DNA of 38,073 nt from Bacteroides cutis (GTDB lineage Bacteria > Bacteroidota > Bacteroidia > Bacteroidales > Bacteroidaceae). The DNA lies in assembly GCF_900241005.1 (NCBI RefSeq), contig NZ_OEST01000010.1:1-38073 (forward strand). The letters run 5' to 3'. The number at the start of each line of letters is the position of its first letter. Position 1 is the first letter of the stretch. Below, in pieces: positions 7,213-14,647 of the stretch. The notes below the pieces were generated by a model. It made no database searches. It was not told where the DNA came from and was given only the letters and a program-made list of their open reading frames with translations. A program made the position numbers and the translations under genes.

Positions 7213-7302
7213 ACAATTTGTTGGCTAAAAGGGGTTATTAAATATAGTGTTTATCACTTAATGATTTAAGGTTAATATCCTGTAGGTTGCAGGGAGAACA
7301 AA

Positions 7303-7393
7303 CGGGAACAGCCGTTCCCGCCCCTTTCGGATTGTATGCCAGCACCCCTAAAAAATGCCTTGTCAAAGACAAGTAGTAACACGCCTGTGTTAC
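7303..7393 (+). other. Three tight hairpins in tandem
   Basis: The gene-free stretch 7180-7525 holds three perfect small hairpins: CGGGAAC-AGCC-GTTCCCG (7303-7320), CTTGTC-AAA-GACAAG (7359-7373) and GTAACAC-GCCT-GTGTTAC (7376-7393). They are followed at 7456 by a terminator-like hairpin, so a short plus-strand RNA ending there is possible. A recombination or attachment remnant is an alternative. Confidence 0.5.
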
Positions 7394-7455
7394 GTTTTCG
7401 ACTTTTCAGCCGTCCGACCGCCACCCCGTCCGATTTGACTTGCCTTTGAGGTTAT

Positions 7456-7502
7456 ATATGCAAATGCAAGAAGCCCCCCCCGGCGAAAACCCCGCCGGAG
7501 GC
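7456..7502. terminator. GC-rich hairpin terminator, copy 2 of the direct repeat
   Basis: Same element as 6112-6156 (C8 instead of C6). It is followed by TTTT on the plus strand and CTTCTT on the minus strand. It lies 24 bp beyond the stop of the leftward winged-helix gene, which it probably terminates. Confidence 0.65.
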
Positions 7503-7525
7503 TTTTACAATTCAAAGGGAGGTGT

Positions 7526-7762
7526 TTAGAAATAGACGTTCAACATAAGGTATAGTAATGCGTTCTTATCCTTAGTGTCGTGGTGTTCAAGCTCGAATTG
7601 AATCTTGTCCTCACGAGCGAGCCAGCCTATCGCACTGGCGACTTCCAGATCATTGAACCCTGTCAATTCCTTTACTTCCTGCAAATTCCATTTCCGGTGT
7701 ACGTCTGTGCTTAATAAGCGCCAGAGTTTCCCTGCGTTCTCTCTGATGATGTGCTTATCCAT
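7526..7762 (-). CDS. Small winged-helix protein (DUF2582-like)
   Basis: A 78-residue protein with the pattern of the DUF2582 winged-helix family: WNLQEVKELTGFNDLEVASAIGWLAREDKIQFE. It is paralogous to the product of the next gene upstream (7885-8085). The two share the core AIGWLAREDKI / AAGWLARENKI. Such proteins are widespread in Bacteroidetes and presumed to bind nucleic acid; no target is known. A GC-rich hairpin at 7456-7502 follows the stop. Confidence 0.7.
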   Translation of the reverse strand: MDKHIIRENAGKLWRLLSTDVHRKWNLQEVKELTGFNDLEVASAIGWLAREDKIQFELEHHDTKDKNALLYLMLNVYF

Positions 7763-7884
7763 ACCTGTATTTTTTATAAGTTTATAAATGGTTTCAAATG
7801 GATAATGAAAAGCACTTTTACATCAATAGTGTTACGCACTGCAAACATTCCAGCGTTTATCGTTTATCCTTTTGATACGTTGTA

Positions 7885-8085
7885 TCACTCTTTCCTGATA
7901 TACAGCAAACCGTTTCGCCGTTCGATGTATATCTTATTCTCACGTGCGAGCCACCCGGCGGCGAGTGCGGTTTCATCAGCCGCAAGATTTAGCCTTCTCG
8001 CAAGCTCGGCAATGGTTATAAGTCCGGTTTCGCCTAATTTTTCTAAGATGATCCCGGCTTTAAATCCTATATTTGCTTTTTCCAT
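7885..8085 (-). CDS. Small winged-helix protein (DUF2582-like), paralogue
   Basis: A 66-residue protein, MEKANIGFKAGIILEKLGE at the start, then ITIAELARRLNL (recognition helix region) and AAGWLARENKIYIERRNG forming the wing. The family is the same as the downstream gene at 7526-7762, with a 122-bp gap between them. A plausible promoter lies 24 bp upstream. The function is unknown. The pair probably arose by tandem duplication and may act as a heterodimer, which is inference. Confidence 0.7.
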   Translation of the reverse strand: MEKANIGFKAGIILEKLGETGLITIAELARRLNLAADETALAAGWLARENKIYIERRNGLLYIRKE

Positions 8086-8109
8086 GATAAAGTTTATATT
8101 TTAATGGTT

Positions 8110-8139
8110 CAAAAATATGTATATATTTTATTATTCAAA
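8110..8139 (-). promoter_or_regulatory. Promoter of the winged-helix genes
   Basis: On the minus strand, TTTG (8136-8139) and TATTTTTG (8110-8117) with an 18-bp spacer approximate the Bacteroidota consensus. Transcription would run into the gene starting at 8085. Confidence 0.5.
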
Positions 8140-8504
8140 GCATGTAGAAATACAAATTAGAATTTACCCCCCCCGTTAATAGATTTTAACAATATGAATA
8201 TTACGTTCTATTCATTCCATTTTGCGGATGAAAAGAACTTTACAATTCTATCTTATAGGGGGTTAATTTAGTAATACCTTGAATTCAAATCACAGAGAAG
8301 TGAATAGACAGTATTACCCGACAGAGCAACTACGACAAAGCAATGCCATCAAAAAAAATGACAGCACACACAAAGCATAGACTGATTGTCTTGCCCTAAA
8401 AGATTGATTGGAATTTATTCAGGACTGCCTATCACTTAGATAGAAGTCCAAGGTCTGCTGAAATACATAATTCAAAAATTGAAATTGCTTGACTGCAAAT
8501 TTAG

Positions 8505-8512
8505 TAACTTTG
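8505..8512 (+). promoter_or_regulatory. Possible -7 element upstream of tet(X)
   Basis: TAACTTTG matches TAnnTTTG, and ATTG at 8484-8487 is a weak -33 with a 17-bp spacer. Transcription would start near 8519, pass an 18-codon reading frame and the attC-like element, and then reach tet(X). The rest of 8140-8500 has a C8 tract (8167-8174) and otherwise nothing I can identify. Confidence 0.35.
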
Positions 8513-8541
8513 CTTGACAAATTAACGAGAAAGAAGAGAAA

Positions 8542-8598
8542 ATGAAAGCCGACCGCATAACATCACCTATACGCAAGCAGGGGGTTCGTGCTTCGTAA
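8542..8598 (+). CDS. Possible 18-residue leader peptide or truncated gene
   Basis: ATG at 8542 after a purine-rich stretch opens a frame reading MKADRITSPIRKQGVRAS and then TAA. It follows the putative -7 element at 8505. Part of it lies in an inverted repeat (8567-8582 with 8657-8672). It could be a leader peptide, the remnant of a cut gene, or chance. No similarity recognised. Confidence 0.25.
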   Translation: MKADRITSPIRKQGVRAS

Positions 8599-8682
8599 GA
8601 CAGGAAAGTGGTAAATTTAAAGTTCAGTTCATCGTAGGTAGCTTAGTGGTAAAAATCCCTGCCTGCGTATAGCTGCAAACCG

Positions 8683-8853
8683 TTGTTAGCAATCCGCTGC
8701 GCTCCTTGCTAACAATGGCTCGGCGACTTACGTCGCTTGCCGTAAGCCGCCGCTTCGCGGACTGCTTACAACAAGCGACTTGGCTAAATAGCTCCGCTTT
8801 TGTATCTTCGATACAGCTTCGCTACTTCGCCAATTCGCCGAGCCATTGTTATG
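8683..8853. repeat. attC-like palindromic element upstream of tet(X)
   Basis: TAACAATGGCTCGGCGA (8710-8726) is exactly repeated in reverse complement at 8835-8851, ending GCCATTGTTATGG just before tet(X). A second hairpin, TTGTTAGCAA (8683-8692) with TTGCTAACAA (8706-8715), and further stem-loops lie around and within it. The layout (outer AAC...GTT ends, imperfect palindrome, large loop) resembles integron attC sites. No integrase is present in the window. Confidence 0.5.
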
Positions 8854-8865
8854 GGCCATTTTTGA

Positions 8866-10032
8866 ATGACAATGCGAATAGATACAGACAAACAAATGAA
8901 TTTACTTAGTGATAAGAACGTTGCAATAATTGGTGGTGGACCCGTTGGACTGACTATGGCAAAATTATTACAGCAAAACGGCATAGACGTTTCAGTTTAC
9001 GAAAGAGACAACGACCGAGAGGCAAGAATTTTTGGTGGAACCCTTGACCTACACAAAGGTTCAGGTCAGGAAGCAATGAAAAAAGCGGGATTGTTACAAA
9101 CTTATTATGACTTAGCCTTACCAATGGGTGTAAATATTGCTGATAAAAAAGGCAATATTTTATCCACAAAAAATGTAAAGCCCGAAAATCGATTTGACAA
9201 TCCTGAAATAAACAGAAATGACTTAAGGGCTATCTTGTTGAATAGTTTAGAAAACGACACGGTTATTTGGGATAGAAAACTTGTTGTGCTTGAACCTGGT
9301 AAGAAGAAGTGGACACTAACTTTTGAGAATAAACCGAGTGAAACAGCAGATTTGGTTATTCTTGCCAATGGCGGGATGTCCAAGGTAAGAAAATTTGTTA
9401 CCGACACGGAAGTTGAAGAAACAGGTACTTTCAATATACAAGCCGATATTCATCAACCAGAGATAAACTGTCCTGGATTTTTTCAGCTATGCAATGGAAA
9501 CCGGCTAATGGCATCTCACCAAGGTAATTTATTATTTGCTAACCCCAATAATAATGGTGCATTGCATTTTGGAATAAGTTTTAAAACACCTGATGAATGG
9601 AAAAACCAAACGCAGGTAGATTTTCAAAACAGAAATAGTGTCGTTGATTTTCTTCTGAAAGAATTTTCCGATTGGGACGAACGCTACAAAGAATTGATTC
9701 ATACGACGTTGTCATTTGTAGGATTGGCTACACGGATATTTCCTTTAGAAAAGCCTTGGAAAAGCAAGCGCCCATTACCCATAACAATGATTGGGGATGC
9801 CGCACATTTGATGCCGCCTTTTGCAGGGCAGGGAGTAAATAGTGGGTTGGTGGATGCCTTGATATTGTCTGATAATCTAGCCGATGGAAAATTTAATAGC
9901 ATTGAAGAGGCTGTTAAAAATTATGAACAGCAAATGTTTATCTATGGCAAAGAAGCACAAGAAGAATCAACTCAAAACGAAATTGAAATGTTTAAACCCG
10001 ACTTTACGTTTCAGCAATTGTTAAATGTATAA
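8866..10032 (+). CDS. tet(X): Tet(X) flavin-dependent tetracycline monooxygenase
   Basis: A 388-residue FAD monooxygenase that hydroxylates tetracyclines (including tigecycline) at C11a using NADPH and O2, leading to their breakdown. The N-terminal dinucleotide fold has VAIIGGGPVGLTMA (about 19-32), and the second FAD motif GDAAHLMPPFAGQG lies near 310-323. Length and sequence match Bacteroides Tet(X)/Tet(X2) from memory, with a few possible substitutions (ADKKGN, KLVVLEPG). Because the enzyme needs oxygen it cannot protect an anaerobe during anaerobic growth. It lies between two attC-like palindromes and converges with erm(F), the same gene pair as in Tn4351/Tn4400 and CTnDOT. Confidence 0.95.
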   Translation: MTMRIDTDKQMNLLSDKNVAIIGGGPVGLTMAKLLQQNGIDVSVYERDNDREARIFGGTLDLHKGSGQEAMKKAGLLQTYYDLALPMGVNIADKKGNILSTKNVKPENRFDNPEINRNDLRAILLNSLENDTVIWDRKLVVLEPGKKKWTLTFENKPSETADLVILANGGMSKVRKFVTDTEVEETGTFNIQADIHQPEINCPGFFQLCNGNRLMASHQGNLLFANPNNNGALHFGISFKTPDEWKNQTQVDFQNRNSVVDFLLKEFSDWDERYKELIHTTLSFVGLATRIFPLEKPWKSKRPLPITMIGDAAHLMPPFAGQGVNSGLVDALILSDNLADGKFNSIEEAVKNYEQQMFIYGKEAQEESTQNEIEMFKPDFTFQQLLNV

Positions 10033-10049
10033 AATGGAATAAAACGGCA

Positions 10050-10184
10050 CATAACAAACAAATTGGCAATAGAGCCGGTGAAGTACTTCTATTGAACTTT
10101 TGTGCAATGTTGAAGATTAGTAATTCTATTCAACATTTGTGCTAAAAGTCGGCTCCATCGCCAATTTGCCAGCCGTTATGCGGC
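10050..10184. repeat. attC-like palindromic element downstream of tet(X)
   Basis: CATAAC (10050-10055) pairs with GTTATG (10175-10180), and AAATTGGCAATAGAGCCG (10060-10077) pairs with CGGCTCCATCGCCAATTT (10150-10167) at 16 of 18 positions. An inner stem, AATGTTGAA/TTCAACATT, sits in the loop. The outer box, long imperfect arms and terminal GTTATGC are what integron attC (59-base) sites look like. Together with the upstream element it frames tet(X) as a cassette-like unit. Confidence 0.55.
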
Positions 10185-10244
10185 AGCTTAAAAAAAGACG
10201 ACACCAAACCAAAAAAATCATCTTGACAACCACCCGACTTTGAA

Positions 10245-11045
10245 CTACGAAGGATGAAATTTTTCAGGGACAACTTCCAGCATTTCCAAAAAACAGTTTA
10301 ACCATTGACTTGGAGACAAACAAACAATTTGAGCATTAAGGTTTAAACCGAATTTTTCCGAAATTGACCTGACCTGACTTTTCCTGAAAATCGACTTTAA
10401 AGCTGTTTTTACAGATAAATCAGGTTTCTCTAACAGACAGGAAATAAATGCTAAGTATTTGGCTTTAAACTTAAAATCAAAAAATAAGTGTTTTCTTTTA
10501 ATGTTTAACAGGGCTGATTTGACAGTTGGCGGTGGCAAGAAACTTTCAGGACCTACCTCATAGACAAGTTTCAAATCAAAAAAAGTATGATAGAAAACGG
10601 TATATGGATTGTAAAGCTTCCTCGAAAATAACTTTTGTGTAGGTTCTAATTGAAGGACAATGGAACCTCCCAGAAAATTTCCAAGACTCTCAAACATCAG
10701 GATTTTGAAAATATCGGAAGTAATGCCATAAGGAATATTTGACACCACTTTGAAAGGAAATTTCGGAACTGCAAAATTCCTAAAATCACAACCGACAACT
10801 TGAACATTTCGGGCATCAGAAAATAATTTTCGTAAATGTTCAACCAAAGCTGTGTCGTTTTCAATAGCAACAACATTGTTGGCGATTTTTAATAAATGAA
10901 CAGTAAGAAACCCCTTGCCTGCCCCAATATCTAAAACCGTATCCTGATTACTTATATTTGCTTGTCTTATTGCATCTTTTATTAGCACTTTATCAATAGT
11001 AAAGTGCTGACCCGTAAAACGAACGGGCAATTTCTTTTTTGTCAT
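10245..11045 (-). CDS. erm(F): Erm(F) 23S rRNA adenine-N6 methyltransferase
   Basis: A 266-residue rRNA methyltransferase that dimethylates A2058 of 23S rRNA, giving macrolide, lincosamide and streptogramin B resistance. Visible motifs are the SAM-binding VLDIGAGKGFLT (about 37-48) and the catalytic NIPYGI (103-108). The sequence agrees with Bacteroides ErmF from memory over its whole length. The frame stays open upstream to 11102, but the known start is MTKKKLPVRFTGQ at 11045. No obvious -7 element lies directly upstream, and no IS4351 transposase, the usual promoter donor in Tn4351, is present. Unlike many erm genes it has no visible leader-peptide attenuator. Confidence 0.95.
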   Translation of the reverse strand: MTKKKLPVRFTGQHFTIDKVLIKDAIRQANISNQDTVLDIGAGKGFLTVHLLKIANNVVAIENDTALVEHLRKLFSDARNVQVVGCDFRNFAVPKFPFKVVSNIPYGITSDIFKILMFESLGNFLGGSIVLQLEPTQKLFSRKLYNPYTVFYHTFFDLKLVYEVGPESFLPPPTVKSALLNIKRKHLFFDFKFKAKYLAFISCLLEKPDLSVKTALKSIFRKSQVRSISEKFGLNLNAQIVCLSPSQWLNCFLEMLEVVPEKFHPS

Positions 11046-11055
11046 TAGTAACTTC

Positions 11056-11382
11056 TTACAGGTGAATACTGAAAAACAACGCTCTGAAACATTCCCTGTC
11101 ACCGTTAAACAGGCACAAATATCTCCCCTTTACATCCTCAAAGAGGATATAATACAGGCAGGAATTAACCCCGAATTTATTTGTTCTGATGATCTTTGCA
11201 TGGCTTAATCTTTGGCGTACTTGCTTTTCCGTCAGCCCTTCGATGTATATCAACCCTTTCATGTTCTCCATTTGTCCGGGTGTGATCTTGAGCGAGCTTA
11301 GTAGTTCGTTTAGGTCAAACAGCTTAGGAGTGTTTGACAAGCAGTTTAGGGACTGTTTTCGCTGTGTCTTTTCCATTGCCAT
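11056..11382 (-). CDS. Small hypothetical protein, possibly truncated by the resistance block
   Basis: About 106-108 residues (starts at 11382 or 11376). Central part LLSSLKITPGQMENMKGLIYIEGLTEKQVRQRL is helical; the C-terminal part (LYYILFEDVKGRYLCLF) is beta-like. I do not recognise a family. Its stop is only 10 bp before the erm(F) start, where the resistance DNA begins. The normal C-terminus may have been replaced, which is inference. It precedes erm(F) in the same direction, so a promoter upstream of this gene could drive erm(F) as well. Confidence 0.5.
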   Translation of the reverse strand: MAMEKTQRKQSLNCLSNTPKLFDLNELLSSLKITPGQMENMKGLIYIEGLTEKQVRQRLSHAKIIRTNKFGVNSCLYYILFEDVKGRYLCLFNGDRECFRALFFSIHL

Positions 11383-11450
11383 AAGGTTTTCGCTTGTGCC
11401 CTACACCAAGCCAATAAACATAAAAAAAGCGGAAGGGCATTCGCCTATCC

Positions 11451-11564
11451 GCAAGCGAGGGAGTCCAAGCCCTATACACACAAACAGGAGATACCCCCCG
11501 CATATCACGGGGAGCATTTATCTGTTTCTCTGTGTATAATGCAATTTTTGGACTTTTCGCTTGC
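11451..11564. repeat. Long imperfect inverted repeat (114 bp)
   Basis: GCAAGCGA...AGTCCAA (11451-11468) pairs with TTGGACTT..CGCTTGC (11548-11564). Inside, TATACACACAAACAGGAGATA (from 11473) pairs imperfectly with the segment ending at 11538, and CCCCG/CGGGG closes the top. The whole 114 bp can fold into one hairpin. It fills most of the 326-bp gap upstream of the gene at 11382. It could be a remnant of a small mobile element, an RNA or a cruciform site. Confidence 0.6.
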
Positions 11565-11702
11565 ACAGAAATCAGCTAAACGCTTTTTTTCTTCAATATG
11601 TAAAAACACGGTCGGTTTACGACTGCACAAAAATAACAATTTCCCTATAAAAATGTTTCCTATTTAGAATAATTTTTTCTTGTTTATCAGATAAACAACA
11701 AG

Positions 11703-12674
11703 CTACATTTCTATATACTCAATATTTTCCAAACCATATAACGGGATGATATTCCGAAAGAACACATCTATTGCTAGAGGATGGTTTTGAAAAGCAAGAA
11801 AAGATTTCCCCGCTACGGATTCCAGCCGGTAAATGGTCACTTCATCTTCTTCCCCAAACTGTTTCCTTAACTTATCATTGATCGTTTTCTGCATCTTAGA
11901 CATAAGTTTAACCACCGTAACAGGATTCCAACGATCCATTTCTACAGTCACCTGCTTACTGTCGGAAAAAATAGAAATGCTTTTCTCAATTCCTTTAGAA
12001 GCTATATAGTAAGAAAAGAACAAAAGAGCTTCTATGCCGTTTTTGCCTACGTACAGATTGATCCTAGCGTTTCTCTCCTGCGCTTTCTTGCAGACATGCG
12101 CACAAAGGATAGGATTAGAAGAAGGCAGAAGATAAGAAGTATTCTGCTGCTCTGTCTGTCCTTCTAATATACTAAAGATAGCAGGATTCCAGCACACGTT
12201 TACGACATCAGAAGTTACATCTTCATATATCGCTGCACAGCAAATATCATTGTCAAACACGAGCTGATACTCTTTACTTTCCGGGTTGAACTGGTAAAAG
12301 TTCCGGATCTTATGCGCACTCTTCAGTTCAAAAAGGAAATAGCCCTCGTTATTTGAAACCTTTCTCACCTTCCGGATCTCCGTTTTTCCTTCAGTAATAT
12401 CAAAGAGATAAGCTATCAGATCTTCTTTGCTACATACGTGATCAAAACTAAACTCCTTCAATTCCTCGCTTTCCGATTGCACCTGTACTTTCGCTTGGAT
12501 GGATATAGATAATTGAAAAGCGCTAAGATCTTTGAAATCGAACAACTCCAAACAGGATATCTTGTTTCGTTCCGGTGAATAAATTATATACTCCCGGTCA
12601 TTAATATAATACCGGTACATGAAATCGCCGGTTTCTAACGGCTGGTATGGATTTAAAACTTCGCTGTAGTTCAT
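11703..12674 (-). CDS. Hypothetical protein, last gene of the mobilisation operon
   Basis: 323 residues, no signal peptide or membrane segment, mixed alpha/beta composition with YRYYINDREYIIYSPERNKI near the N-terminus. I do not recognise it. It starts 17 bp after the preceding gene and ends the leftward run MobC, relaxase, two small genes, this gene. The position suggests a role in mobilisation, or simple co-transcription of a maintenance gene. The gap to the next gene downstream holds the 114-bp hairpin. Confidence 0.65.
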   Translation of the reverse strand: MNYSEVLNPYQPLETGDFMYRYYINDREYIIYSPERNKISCLELFDFKDLSAFQLSISIQAKVQVQSESEELKEFSFDHVCSKEDLIAYLFDITEGKTEIRKVRKVSNNEGYFLFELKSAHKIRNFYQFNPESKEYQLVFDNDICCAAIYEDVTSDVVNVCWNPAIFSILEGQTEQQNTSYLLPSSNPILCAHVCKKAQERNARINLYVGKNGIEALLFFSYYIASKGIEKSISIFSDSKQVTVEMDRWNPVTVVKLMSKMQKTINDKLRKQFGEEDEVTIYRLESVAGKSFLAFQNHPLAIDVFFRNIIPLYGLENIEYIEM

Positions 12675-12691
12675 GATTAACTTGTTTTAAA

Positions 12692-12952
12692 TTAAATGCA
12701 ATTGGTTCGATATGTGTATTCATCAATCATATCATTACCGATAATATCAGGTAGCTCAAAAAATCTTGTAGCTGGGCAAACATGGGCTTCAATCTCTATG
12801 CAAAGACCGTCACCCGGCATATAGGCACAACCTACGCTATCGTTCCAGTTTATATGCTTTTGGGCTGCTTTAGCTACTTTATCGCAAGCTGATAAGTATT
12901 CAGCATATTTACTGTTTGCTCTTTTTATTTTTTTGAATAGTATATCGTTCAT
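12692..12952 (-). CDS. Small hypothetical protein in the mobilisation operon
   Basis: 86 residues. An N-terminal helix rich in Lys and Arg (FKKIKRANSKYAEYLSACDK) is followed by a Cys-containing segment, VGCAYMPGDGLCIEIEAHVC. No family recognised. Spacing of 17 bp on both sides places it in the MobC-relaxase operon. Confidence 0.6.
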   Translation of the reverse strand: MNDILFKKIKRANSKYAEYLSACDKVAKAAQKHINWNDSVGCAYMPGDGLCIEIEAHVCPATRFFELPDIIGNDMIDEYTYRTNCI

Positions 12953-12969
12953 TTCCGATTCGTTATACG

Positions 12970-13209
12970 TTAATCTTCATCTTCAGGCATTAATTGTCCT
13001 GCTTCATAATAATACTGAGAACATATATCTGATACTTCATTAGATAAATAGTCCTGTATTTCCGAAATTTTATCCAACAGCTTATCACGAGTATCTATCT
13101 CTTCCGGATCAATACTGAACCCAGAATACTCCTCAAACGATTTTATCAATTCGCTTACGTTTTTGAAGCGATTTGCTTCCATACTAATTTGCTTCTTTTT
13201 TTTGCGCAT
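12970..13209 (-). CDS. Small hypothetical protein in the mobilisation operon
   Basis: 79 residues, with a basic start (MRKKKKQIS) and a very acidic helical remainder (FEEYSGFSIDPEEIDTRDKL, ending MPEDED). It starts 19 bp after the relaxase stop. An internal Met (residue 10, MEANRF) is an alternative start. No family recognised. Its acidic character would suit binding to the relaxase or mimicking DNA, but that is speculation. Confidence 0.6.
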   Translation of the reverse strand: MRKKKKQISMEANRFKNVSELIKSFEEYSGFSIDPEEIDTRDKLLDKISEIQDYLSNEVSDICSQYYYEAGQLMPEDED

Positions 13210-13228
13210 TTTCTATTCAATTTTGTTA

Positions 13229-14647
13229 TTAATATGATAATCCTTTATTTCGCTTTTTCTTTTTCTTGTTGTCCGGAAGATCTTCATCACCTTTCCGGTG
13301 CTTCCCTGATCCGTTATCTAAAGCCATTGACATGGCAACCGGGTACATATAGATAAGATCCTTCTCCCATTCGTGCGGATTACTCGCATAACACACGATA
13401 ACCGGATCGATGGGTGTTGCTCTCTCCTGTTCTTTTCCCTGTTCCGGATTCTGCTCTTTTTGGAAGAAGTCTTGTATGTTCTGATAGGTTAATCTCCTTG
13501 ATACATCAGAGCTTTTAAAGATTTCCGGAGTATCGACATTTGTAAGGGCAAAGGATATGCCGTATATCCCTTTACCGTTGACGTGCTCGATCAGATTTAT
13601 ATTATGCTCCGCTAGCCGGTCTTTAAAATCTTCATAGCTGGATGAACCATTAAGAACTGCAAAGATCTGGTTATACAGATAATGCTTTTGCTCGTCTGCG
13701 GTCATTTGTTTTCCGGCGAACAAAAGTTTCCCAAACCGGTACGATTCCGGAAGGGCTGTATCTTTCAGATAAAAGCCCCTATCAGGAATGCCATATACAT
13801 AATGAGATTTCCCCTTGTCCGATACCAGACGCATATAATACCCTTCTTTTTCCAATCGATCCCGGAACTCTTTCATGTTGCCGCATTCCTGACGCAAACG
13901 ATCCATGACGGAAAGTAACTCGTCCTTGAGTAATGGATTAAAGAACTTTCCTTTTGATAACATATCTAACATATTTTCGTATGTATCTTCCCCCAATATG
14001 ATTTTCCATTCCGCATTAGTATAAGCCTTAGTCATATCAGGATTAATCGTTTTAAAGGTTTCCGACTGCCCTAGAAGATCCTTCACCCGTTCTTTTGCAT
14101 TATGGCTGCGCAAAGCCTTGTGCAAAGCTGTGTCAAAGAAATATTGCCGGTACTGGGATTCTCCCAACGTCTTGTTCCGGGAAGACTTTCCTTTCTCCAT
14201 AACTTCAAGCCCATGTTTAAGCTCTAGCTCTCGCATGATCTTTCCAGAACGTCCCTTGCTGTAACTATCAGAGATCCACAAGCCGTTTAAGTCTATCGTA
14301 GTGGCAAGTATATGTACATGTCGGTGGTCCTTATCATCGTTCTTTATGATGGTGTAGCAAGAATCACCGTATCCCATTCTTTCCAAATATTCTTTCGCTA
14401 CTTCAGAAAACTTTTCGTCCGGAAGATCCTCCCCTATCGGGCTGCTAAGAATAAATTCTATATATGGTGATTTCACACGATCATTCAGACCAGCAACAAG
14501 GGACATATTACGATACATATTAATAAGAGAATCACCAGAAGAATTATATAATTCCCTAGCTACACCGCTTTCAATCTTCTTTAACTGATAATCGATTTTA
14601 CGGTTTAATGCTTCTCCTACAAACGGGTCTTGTATCTCCGCTATCAT
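13229..14647 (-). CDS. Relaxase / mobilisation nuclease (MOB_P-like)
   Basis: A 472-residue relaxase that would nick oriT and stay covalently bound to the transferred strand. The N-terminal nuclease domain opens directly with the relaxase fold and contains DHRHVHILATTIDLNG (about 104-119), the metal-binding His cluster of HUH enzymes. A candidate nucleophile Tyr lies near residue 20 (IDYQLKK). The C-terminal half is hydrophilic and ends in a lysine-rich stretch (KKKKKRNK). The start overlaps the MobC stop by 4 nt. This is a Bacteroidales plasmid relaxase by context; the exact MOB class is my estimate. Confidence 0.82.
   Translation of the reverse strand: MIAEIQDPFVGEALNRKIDYQLKKIESGVARELYNSSGDSLINMYRNMSLVAGLNDRVKSPYIEFILSSPIGEDLPDEKFSEVAKEYLERMGYGDSCYTIIKNDDKDHRHVHILATTIDLNGLWISDSYSKGRSGKIMRELELKHGLEVMEKGKSSRNKTLGESQYRQYFFDTALHKALRSHNAKERVKDLLGQSETFKTINPDMTKAYTNAEWKIILGEDTYENMLDMLSKGKFFNPLLKDELLSVMDRLRQECGNMKEFRDRLEKEGYYMRLVSDKGKSHYVYGIPDRGFYLKDTALPESYRFGKLLFAGKQMTADEQKHYLYNQIFAVLNGSSSYEDFKDRLAEHNINLIEHVNGKGIYGISFALTNVDTPEIFKSSDVSRRLTYQNIQDFFQKEQNPEQGKEQERATPIDPVIVCYASNPHEWEKDLIYMYPVAMSMALDNGSGKHRKGDEDLPDNKKKKKRNKGLSY

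Noticed and set aside
8706..8909. Plus-strand frame and overlapping minus-strand frame at the tet(X) start
   Set aside because: They run through the attC-like palindrome and into tet(X); the peptides are artefacts of the inverted repeats.
10332..10345. Further copy of the dispersed 14-bp motif in erm(F)
   Set aside because: Only the first 11 bases agree (TTTTTCCGAAA); the rest differs and it lies in acquired DNA, so I treat it as chance.
8086..11702. Insertion sequence flanking the resistance genes
   Set aside because: I see no transposase frame or paired terminal repeats; IS4351, expected from Tn4351, is absent.
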